A stretch of 5,692 bases of DNA, taken from contig CAXDOZ010000140.1 in assembly GCA_963991145.1 (NCBI GenBank), positions 1 through 5,692 on the forward strand. Direction: 5' to 3'. This DNA comes from CAXDOZ01 sp963991145 (GTDB lineage Bacteria > Bacteroidota > Bacteroidia > Chitinophagales > JABDMM01). The position numbers were made by a program, and so were the translations under genes. Position 1 is the stretch's first letter; every line of letters begins with the position of its first letter. The notes under the pieces are model-generated. The model saw nothing but the letters and a program-made list of their open reading frames with translations. It ran no database searches and was not told where the DNA came from. Positions 1 to 5,156 of this stretch are shown piece by piece.

Positions 1-785
1 CCACCAGCAACTTCGCAAATGATATTTGCACCGCGTGCCTGAGCGTGTTCCAATGTTTCAAGAACAATGGCTGCACTTCCTTCACCCATTACAAATCCGT
101 CACGGTCCTTATCGAAAGGGCGAGAGGCTGTAGTTGGGTCATCATTTCTGGTGGAAAGTGCTTTCATGGCGTTAAATCCGCCAATTCCCCCTTCTGTGAT
201 CGGTGCTTCTGAACCTCCTGTCACAATTGCATTTGCCTTTCCTAAGCGCAGGTAAGTCAATGAATCGATCAAAGCATTAGTTGAAGAAGCACATGCTGAT
301 ACAGTGGAGAAATTTGGACCTCTAAAACCGTAGCGCATACTAATATGCCCTGCGGCGATGTCCACGATCATCTTAGGAATAAAGAATGGGTTGAAGCGAG
401 GAGTTCCATCGCCTGTGGCGAAGCTGGAGATCTCTTCCTGGAAAATTCCTAATCCACCAATTCCCGATCCCCAAATCACGCCTACGCCATCTTTATCGAT
501 ACTCTCTGCATTCAAGCCCGAAGCTTCAACTGCCTGAGAGGACGATGCGATAGCAAATTGAGAGAAGCGGTCTAGTCGACGCACTTCTCTTCTATCAACA
601 TAATCTGTGGGTTCGAAACCTTTTACTTCACAGGCGAACTGAGTCTTAAATAGTGAAGCATCAAAATTGGTAATTGGACCTGCACCGGGAGTACCGGCAA
701 CAAGGTTCTTCCAATAGGTTTGGGCATCATTCCCCAGAGGAGTTATGGCCCCAAGACCTGTAACTACAACCCTCTTAAATTCCAT
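1..785 (-). CDS. fabF: Beta-ketoacyl-ACP synthase II, N-terminal part (cut by window start)
   Basis: This enzyme condenses malonyl-ACP with acyl-ACP in the elongation cycle of type II fatty acid synthesis in the cytoplasm. The reverse strand from the ATG at 785-783 reads MEFKRVVVTGLGAITPLGN, the standard FabF opening. About 262 codons are visible of the roughly 415 usual for the family, so the C-terminal third, with the two catalytic histidines, lies outside the window. The nucleophilic cysteine is Cys165 in the motif VSACASS (codon 293-291), matching Cys163 of E. coli FabF. Other ketosynthase blocks are present: GSGIGG near 107-111, FFIPKMIVDIAAGHIS near 134-149, and RPFDKDRDGFVMGEG near 222-236. 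The gene follows acpP by 15 nt and is surely cotranscribed with it. No frameshift or missing key residue is seen in the visible part. FabB is less likely, because the FFIPKM segment and the sequence around it are FabF-like. Confidence 0.97.
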   Translation of the reverse strand, partial: MEFKRVVVTGLGAITPLGNDAQTYWKNLVAGTPGAGPITNFDASLFKTQFACEVKGFEPTDYVDRREVRRLDRFSQFAIASSSQAVEASGLNAESIDKDGVGVIWGSGIGGLGIFQEEISSFATGDGTPRFNPFFIPKMIVDIAAGHISMRYGFRGPNFSTVSACASSTNALIDSLTYLRLGKANAIVTGGSEAPITEGGIGGFNAMKALSTRNDDPTTASRPFDKDRDGFVMGEGSAAIVLETLEHAQARGANIICEVAG

Positions 786-800
786 AGAACTGTCTTATTA

Positions 801-1034
801 CTATTGGTTTTGTTCGAGGTATGCGATTGCCTCGCCAACAGTGGTGATTGTTTCAGCTTGTTCGTCAGGGATTGAAATATCGAATTCTTTTTCAAATTCC
901 ATGATCAACTCTACGGTGTCAAGTGAATCAGCGCCTAGATCATTTGTGAAGCTTGCTTCTGCAGTTACTTCGTTCTCGTCAACTCCTAGTTTGTCAACGA
1001 TGATTTTCTTTACGCGGTCAGCAATGTCTGCCAT
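801..1034 (-). CDS. acpP: Acyl carrier protein
   Basis: Acyl carrier protein holds the growing acyl chain on a 4'-phosphopantetheine arm and passes it between the enzymes of fatty acid synthesis; it also feeds lipid A and phospholipid synthesis. The 77-residue product is acidic and of normal family length. It carries the attachment motif DLGADSLD, with the modified serine at position 37. The start chosen is the ATG at 1034-1032, giving MADIADRVKKIIVDKLGV. A longer reading that begins at 1094 would add 20 residues atypical of ACP and would run through the predicted promoter, so it is rejected. The upstream region has no clear Shine-Dalgarno sequence, as is common in Bacteroidota. fabF lies 15 nt downstream on the same strand, the classic acpP-fabF pair. 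Confidence 0.98.
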   Translation of the reverse strand: MADIADRVKKIIVDKLGVDENEVTAEASFTNDLGADSLDTVELIMEFEKEFDISIPDEQAETITTVGEAIAYLEQNQ

Positions 1035-1061
1035 AATTGATAGTTTTGTTGAGCAATGGTG

Positions 1062-1089
1062 CAAATGTAAAAAGTTTCCCAAGATGCAA
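1062..1089 (-). promoter_or_regulatory. Predicted Bacteroidota-type promoter of acpP-fabF
   Basis: On the minus strand the sequence TACATTTGC (1069-1061) matches the Bacteroidota -7 consensus TAnnTTTGY exactly. A TTG at 1089-1087 lies 17 nt upstream of it and can serve as the -33 element. A second candidate, TTTG at 1095-1092, is 22 nt away and also near the permitted range. Transcription would begin around 1055-1060, leaving a leader of about 20-25 nt before the acpP ATG at 1034. The consensus is established for Bacteroides and Flavobacterium; its use here is inferred from sequence alone. Confidence 0.7.
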
Positions 1090-1144
1090 TCCAAATTTTA
1101 CGCTTCCTTATGCACCAAAAATTCAACCAAACGGTCGTTCTAAA

Positions 1145-1567
1145 GTGGCTAAAAGAGTACTAAAACAGGACGCTCAACTACAATTTCTTCCCTTCGGAAT
1201 TGTCTCTTCTATAAAAGATTACCGCCTCTGTTGGTTCATAAACAAGGCATTAAACTTCGATCTGCACCGCGAAGAAGATATCGAACTTCACCTTCCGGAT
1301 CAACGCAAGTTGTTCTCCTTCAGTCACTTCCGATTTGATATTCCCGTAGACGATATTATTATCCACTTTGTCCAGAACAAGGGACCAGGAGGATTTCTGT
1401 TGCAAAAAATCTCAGAATTTGACTACTTCCTTATCATTGAAGGCTCCTCTGCAAATAGCTTTTCCGAGGACTTTCAGGAGAAGCTAAGAGATCTTGAAGT
1501 GATCCAATTGGTTCGCGAATTGGACGCAAAGCATTTTAAGGAAGTCGAAAATTTAATTTTTGATTGA
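1145..1567 (+). CDS. IPExxxVDY-like small protein of unknown function
   Basis: This looks like a member of the IPExxxVDY family, a small Bacteroidota protein often encoded next to pyruvate kinase and of unknown function. Support comes from the segment GIVSSIKDYRLCWFINKAL, the following acidic stretch EEDIEL, the segment GFLLQKISEFDYFLIIEG near the C-terminal third, and the gene lying directly before pyk. The signature itself is altered: where the family name predicts I-P-E-xxx-V-D-Y, this protein reads L-Q-K-I-S-E-F-D-Y. No signal peptide, membrane segment or catalytic motif is evident, so a cytoplasmic protein is likely. No ATG exists in frame at the 5' end. The GTG at 1145 is chosen because it gives the N-terminus MAKRVLKQDA and a length of 140 aa, in keeping with the family. 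The frame is open back to about 1037, so an upstream TTG start cannot be excluded. The family assignment is from memory of its pattern. Confidence 0.8.
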   Translation: MAKRVLKQDAQLQFLPFGIVSSIKDYRLCWFINKALNFDLHREEDIELHLPDQRKLFSFSHFRFDIPVDDIIIHFVQNKGPGGFLLQKISEFDYFLIIEGSSANSFSEDFQEKLRDLEVIQLVRELDAKHFKEVENLIFD

Positions 1568-1582
1568 TGTTCAACTGCTAAC

Positions 1583-1602
1583 TTAGCCGCCGAACCGGCT
1601 AA
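1583..1602 (+). promoter_or_regulatory. Perfect 7-bp hairpin in the leader of pyk
   Basis: The arms TTAGCCG (1583-1589) and CGGCTAA (1596-1602) are perfectly complementary around the 6-nt loop CCGAAC. The hairpin lies 15 nt after the IPExxxVDY-like stop codon and 17 nt before the pyk ATG. No T-run follows it on either strand, so it is not a standard intrinsic terminator. It could stabilise a processed pyk transcript, weaken read-through, or serve as an operator. It could also be chance, though the 7-bp perfect stem stands out in this otherwise plain 52-nt gap. The function is unknown. Confidence 0.4.
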
Positions 1603-1619
1603 TGCTGTAAAAACCCAAT

Positions 1620-3047
1620 ATGGAAATCGTAGAGAACAGAACGAAGATCGTTGCCACTTACGGACCAGCAATTGCAGATCCGCAAACCATGAAGGAAATG
1701 GTTCAGGCTGGAGTTGATGTTTTCCGATTCAACTTCTCTCATGGAGATCATGCCTTCCATCAGAATGGGTTCAACATGGTTCAGGATATCAATAAAGAGC
1801 ATAACCTCAACATCGCGATCCTTGCTGATCTTCAGGGTCCGAAGATCCGTGTTGGTAAGGTGCTTGAAGGAGTTATTCTTGAAACCGGAGGAGAAGTTAC
1901 TCTAACCAACGTAAAGCAGGACTCTACCTCTGAGCTGGTTTTTGTGAACTACGAGAAGCTTCCTGCAGAAGTAAAGAAGGATGAGCGCATCCTTATGGAC
2001 GATGGGAAAATAACTCTTAGAGTAATTGACTCAAACGGAAAGGATAAGGTTCGTTGCGAAATAGTTGATGGAGGTCCTTTAAGCTCAAATAAAGGAGTGA
2101 ACTTCCCTGAATCAACCATCTCAATCCCCAGTCTTTCAGAAAAGGACCGCGCCGATTTAGCATTTGCGGTTGAAGCAGGTGCAAACTGGATCGCTCTGTC
2201 TTTTGTGCGAAACGCAGAAGAGATAATGGATCTAAAAGAGATCATTAAGTCGAAGAGAGACTATCTAAAAGTCATTGCAAAGATCGAGAAGCCCGAGGCC
2301 TTGGATAATATTGACCATATCATTGAGGCAGCAGACGGCATTATGGTAGCCCGTGGTGACCTTGGAGTAGAAGTTCCAATTGAAAGAATGCCCCTGATCC
2401 AAAAGGATATCGTAAATCGATGTATTCAAAAAGCGAAGCCGGTAGTGATTGCTACCCAAATGATGGAGAGCATGATCGAGAATTCCACTCCTACTCGTCC
2501 GGAAGTTACTGATGTGGCAAATGCGGTGATCGATGGAGCGGATGCTGTAATGCTCAGTGGCGAGACCTCGGTAGGGAAGTACCCGGTTAGAGTGATCCAA
2601 ACCATGGCAAGTATCCTCACCAATGTTGAGAATACCGATACTATTTATAACAAAGGCCTAAAGGCCGATAAGAAATCGCCTCATTTCATCTCTGACACCA
2701 TGTGTTACAATAGCTGTGAAATTGCACAGCACCTCGAAGCGGAGGCAATTCTGGGAATGACAAAATCAGGCTATACCGGCTTCATGGTAAGCAGCTATAG
2801 ACCGAAATCCAATATTTATATTTTTACCGACAACGAGCGCTTGCTCAACACGATGAACCTTTGCTGGGGAGTTAAAGCCTTCCCTTACGATAGGTTTGTA
2901 AGTACTGATGTTACAATCAGAGATGTCATCGAATACCTGAAGGAAAACAAGAAACTGAAGGTTGGAGATATCGTGGTAAACTCGGCGAGTATGCCTCTCC
3001 GTGAGCAAGGTCGAACTAATATGGTCAAAGTGACCGTAGTCAAATAA
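1620..3047 (+). CDS. pyk: Pyruvate kinase, probably K+-independent type
   Basis: Pyruvate kinase makes pyruvate and ATP from phosphoenolpyruvate and ADP, the last step of glycolysis, in the cytoplasm. The 475-aa product has normal length and the full domain order. Visible motifs are TKIVATYGPA (8-17), FRFNFSHG (35-42), DLQGPKIR (70-77), the active-site stretch IAKIEKPEAL with catalytic Lys221 and metal ligand Glu223, MVARGDLGVE with metal ligand Asp247, ATQMMESM (278-285), and PTRPEVTDVANAV (291-303). The B domain occupies about 75-170. The C-terminal effector domain begins near 345 and holds the loop TKSGYTG (381-387). Lys75, Leu71 and Gln72 in DLQGPK are the residues associated with K+-independent enzymes; K+-dependent ones carry Glu at the Lys75 position (Glu117 in rabbit muscle). 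The ATG at 1620 is the first sensible start and has no clear Shine-Dalgarno sequence. The next gene starts 6 nt after the stop. Confidence 0.98.
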   Translation: MEIVENRTKIVATYGPAIADPQTMKEMVQAGVDVFRFNFSHGDHAFHQNGFNMVQDINKEHNLNIAILADLQGPKIRVGKVLEGVILETGGEVTLTNVKQDSTSELVFVNYEKLPAEVKKDERILMDDGKITLRVIDSNGKDKVRCEIVDGGPLSSNKGVNFPESTISIPSLSEKDRADLAFAVEAGANWIALSFVRNAEEIMDLKEIIKSKRDYLKVIAKIEKPEALDNIDHIIEAADGIMVARGDLGVEVPIERMPLIQKDIVNRCIQKAKPVVIATQMMESMIENSTPTRPEVTDVANAVIDGADAVMLSGETSVGKYPVRVIQTMASILTNVENTDTIYNKGLKADKKSPHFISDTMCYNSCEIAQHLEAEAILGMTKSGYTGFMVSSYRPKSNIYIFTDNERLLNTMNLCWGVKAFPYDRFVSTDVTIRDVIEYLKENKKLKVGDIVVNSASMPLREQGRTNMVKVTVVK

Positions 3048-3053
3048 TCTATT

Positions 3054-4106
3054 ATGCCAATTAATACCTCTTTACTGAAGGCGATCTGTGAGATTGAAGG
3101 TGCGCCTGGACATGAAAAACCTATTCGCGATCTGGTAATCAATGAGATCAAAGATCTTGTTGATGAGCATTTCATCGATAATATGGGCAACCTGGTGGCT
3201 GTCAAAAAAGGAAAAGACAGCAGCAAAAAAGCCATGGTAGCCGCTCATATGGATGAGATCGGTTTCATTGTAAGCCATGTTGATGACAAAGGATTTCTTC
3301 GTTTTCACCCATTGGGTGGATTTGATCCTAAAACCCTTACCGCTCAGCGTGTGAAGGTGCATGGAAAGAAAGAGTTGATTGGAGTGATGGGCTCTAAGCC
3401 GATCCACCTGATGTCTCCTGAGGAGCGCAAGCAAAGTCTTTCTTTGAAAGATTTCTTTGTAGATCTCGGTCTTCCAAAAGAAGAAGTAGATAAGTATATC
3501 GAAGTAGGAAACCCTATCACTCGCGAACGCGAGTTGATCGAAATGGGTGATTGTGTGAACTGCAAATCTCTGGATAACAGAGTATCAGTTTTCATTTTAG
3601 TTGAAACCTTGAGAGAGCTAGCAAATCAGGAGATCCCATACGATCTATACGGAGTGTTTACTGTTCAGGAAGAAGTTGGAATCCGCGGAGCGATGGTAGC
3701 AGCTCACCATATCGAGCCTGATTTCTCATTTGGACTGGATACCACGATCGCTTTCGATCTTCCAGGTGCAAAGCCAGAGGAAGTAGTTACCAAAATGGGT
3801 GAAGGCACAGCCATCAAGATCATGGATTCTTCTACTATTTGCGATGTGCGCATGGTAAACTATATGAAGAAGACTGCTGAGGATCGTAAGATCAAATGGC
3901 AAACCGAGTTACTTCCCGCTGGTGGAACAGATACAGCTGGAATGCAGCGCATGACTCCTCAGGGAACCATCGCCGGAGCGGTTAGCATTCCTACACGTCA
4001 TATCCATCAGGTTATTGAGATGTCAAACAAGAATGATATTCGAGGAAGCATCGACCTTCTAAAAGCCTGTATTGAGGATTTGGACCAAAACGACTGGAGC
4101 TTTTAA
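3054..4106 (+). CDS. M42 family metallo-aminopeptidase (TET/FrvX/YsdC type)
   Basis: M42 peptidases are cytosolic, usually dodecameric, two-metal aminopeptidases that trim short peptides; older annotations call them endoglucanase or cellulase M. The 350-aa product has the usual family length and no signal peptide. The expected residues are all in place: His65 and Asp67 in VAAHMDEIG, bridging Asp174 in SLDNR, catalytic Glu206 and metal ligand Glu207 in VQEEVG, Asp229 in GLDTT, and His318 in IPTRHIHQV. The PDZ-like insert expected between the two halves of the catalytic domain covers roughly 75-165. The N-terminus ICEIEGAPGHEKPIRD is also typical. The residue after bridging Asp174 is Asn rather than the Asp of archaeal TET enzymes, as in PepA-type glutamyl aminopeptidases, but substrate preference cannot be read from this. 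The gene starts 6 nt after pyk and ends directly against the next gene, so it belongs to the same transcription unit. Confidence 0.95.
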   Translation: MPINTSLLKAICEIEGAPGHEKPIRDLVINEIKDLVDEHFIDNMGNLVAVKKGKDSSKKAMVAAHMDEIGFIVSHVDDKGFLRFHPLGGFDPKTLTAQRVKVHGKKELIGVMGSKPIHLMSPEERKQSLSLKDFFVDLGLPKEEVDKYIEVGNPITRERELIEMGDCVNCKSLDNRVSVFILVETLRELANQEIPYDLYGVFTVQEEVGIRGAMVAAHHIEPDFSFGLDTTIAFDLPGAKPEEVVTKMGEGTAIKIMDSSTICDVRMVNYMKKTAEDRKIKWQTELLPAGGTDTAGMQRMTPQGTIAGAVSIPTRHIHQVIEMSNKNDIRGSIDLLKACIEDLDQNDWSF

Positions 4107-4340
4107 ATGTGGCGTGAGGAAAATAATACCCTGATCCGTAAATTTGAGTTTTCAGATTTCTCAGAAGCATTTGCTTTCATGACCCGGGTAGCGATTCTGG
4201 CCGAAAAGCACGATCATCATCCCTGGTGGAGTAATGTATGGAATAAGGTAGAGATCAGACTCAACACCCATGATGTCGGAAATATCGTGACAGAGAAGGA
4301 TCATAAGCTTGCCGCAGATATCGATAAATTGCTTTCTTAG
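4107..4340 (+). CDS. phhB: Pterin-4a-carbinolamine dehydratase (short form)
   Basis: This enzyme dehydrates 4a-hydroxytetrahydrobiopterin, recycling the pterin cofactor after aromatic amino acid hydroxylation. The 77-aa product holds the family pattern E-x3-HHP-x5-W-x9-H: Glu33, His37-His38-Pro39, Trp45 and His55, with Asp65 at an allowed distance. It lacks the 20-30 N-terminal residues of many homologues of about 100 aa, but short forms of this size are, from memory, usual in Bacteroidota. The ATG at 4107 abuts the stop codon of the peptidase gene with no gap. A GGAG at 4096-4099 stands 7 nt before it, one of the few Shine-Dalgarno-like sites in the window. No phenylalanine hydroxylase gene is present here, so the biological partner is unknown. 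The product could serve a hydroxylase elsewhere or another pterin pathway. phhB is the name by family; an ortholog relation to Pseudomonas PhhB is not shown. Confidence 0.93.
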   Translation: MWREENNTLIRKFEFSDFSEAFAFMTRVAILAEKHDHHPWWSNVWNKVEIRLNTHDVGNIVTEKDHKLAADIDKLLS

Positions 4341-4346
4341 TCCTTT

Positions 4347-5138
4347 ATGGCATTTGAATTTCACAAGGATAAGCCCCGCTATTTTCAATGGCAATATCTA
4401 ACTGCAAGGGATTATATCATCCCATTTGTAGAAGAGGTGATGCCATTGAAGAAGGATATGCGTGTGCTGGAGATCGGTTGCGGAGAGGCAGGAGTCCTAA
4501 AAGCTTTTATCGAGAAGGGTTGTATTGCAACCGGTATCGAGTTGTACGAAAGAAGGGTAGAGACTGCTAAAGAATATCTCAAAGAAGATCACGACGCGGG
4601 AAGAATTGATTTTATCACTCGCAATATCTATGATATAGATGTTGAGAAAGATATTGGTCACGGTTTTGACCTCATCGTTCTCAAAGATGTGATAGAGCAT
4701 ATTCCCGGTCAGAAAAGATTCATTCCCAAGCTTAGGGAGTTCTTAAATCCAAATGGAAAGGTCTTTTTTGGATTCCCACCATGGCGCATGCCGTTTGGGG
4801 GTCACCAACAAAACTTAAAAGGGAAGTTTCTGTCCAAGCTTCCATATTTCCACCTCCTGCCTACAGGCATGTACCGCTCAGTTTTAAAATCCTTTGGAGA
4901 GGATCAACAGAAGGTCGATCACATGATCGAGATCAAGGAGACTGGTATTTCAATTGGACGTTTTGAGAAGATCTCTAAAGCAAGTGGGTATACAATTCTT
5001 AAAAAGAAGCACTGGCTCTTTAATCCTATTTACAAGTTCAAATTCGGTTTAAAACCTGCCAGGCAGTTACCAATTGCAGACTCTGTGCCTTACTTAAGAG
5101 ACTTCTACACAACTGCTGTCTACTACCTCATCGGTTGA
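4347..5138 (+). CDS. Class I SAM-dependent methyltransferase, substrate unknown
   Basis: The 263-aa product is a Rossmann-fold methyltransferase. Motif I, which binds S-adenosylmethionine, is RVLEIGCGEAGVL (39-51). The acidic residue after strand 2 is Glu65 in GIELYERRVETA. The motif DLIVLKDVIEHIPG (108-121) and the strand KVFFGFPPWRMPFGGHQQ (138-155) complete the fold. The C-terminal 100 residues are specific to this subfamily, with the stretch NPIYKFKFGLKPARQ (226-240) and the ending PYLRDFYTTAVYYLIG. They resemble a widespread but uncharacterised Bacteroidota methyltransferase group. No signal peptide or clear membrane segment is seen, though the C-terminus is rich in aromatic and basic residues and could touch a membrane. 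The gene starts 6 nt after the dehydratase gene and is followed 18 nt later by a CDP-alcohol phosphatidyltransferase. That pairing suggests a lipid or lipid head-group substrate, which is inference only. UbiE-like quinone methylation was considered, but no quinone-specific motif was recognised. Confidence 0.88.
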   Translation: MAFEFHKDKPRYFQWQYLTARDYIIPFVEEVMPLKKDMRVLEIGCGEAGVLKAFIEKGCIATGIELYERRVETAKEYLKEDHDAGRIDFITRNIYDIDVEKDIGHGFDLIVLKDVIEHIPGQKRFIPKLREFLNPNGKVFFGFPPWRMPFGGHQQNLKGKFLSKLPYFHLLPTGMYRSVLKSFGEDQQKVDHMIEIKETGISIGRFEKISKASGYTILKKKHWLFNPIYKFKFGLKPARQLPIADSVPYLRDFYTTAVYYLIG

Positions 5139-5156
5139 TTTCATTAAATTACAGGA

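Noticed and set aside
1035..1094. A 20-residue N-terminal extension of acyl carrier protein
   Set aside because: Residues before MADIADRV are unlike any ACP N-terminus, and the extension would overlap the predicted acpP promoter.
745..1143. A 132-aa plus-strand open frame across fabF start and acpP
   Set aside because: It lies antisense to acpP, is rich in Ser and Thr in the manner of a reverse-strand shadow, and has no family resemblance; acpP on the other strand is certain.
1559..1586. A possible pyk promoter, TTTG (1559-1562) with TAACTTAG (1579-1586)
   Set aside because: The -7 element has a mismatch in the conserved TTTG part, the spacing of 16 nt is short, and it overlaps the hairpin; support is too weak to list.
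1583..1602. Intrinsic terminator after the IPExxxVDY-like gene
   Set aside because: The hairpin is real but no T-run follows it on either strand.
2265..2600. A 111-aa minus-strand open frame inside pyk
   Set aside because: It is a shadow of the pyruvate kinase reading frame with no recognisable domain.
3072..3434. A 120-aa minus-strand open frame inside the M42 peptidase gene
   Set aside because: It overlaps a well-supported gene on the other strand and shows no known motif.
3573..3578. Asn175 after the bridging Asp174 in the M42 peptidase, in place of the Asp of archaeal TET enzymes
   Set aside because: Asp-Asn-Arg at this site is common in bacterial PepA-type members, so it is not a sign of a dead enzyme.
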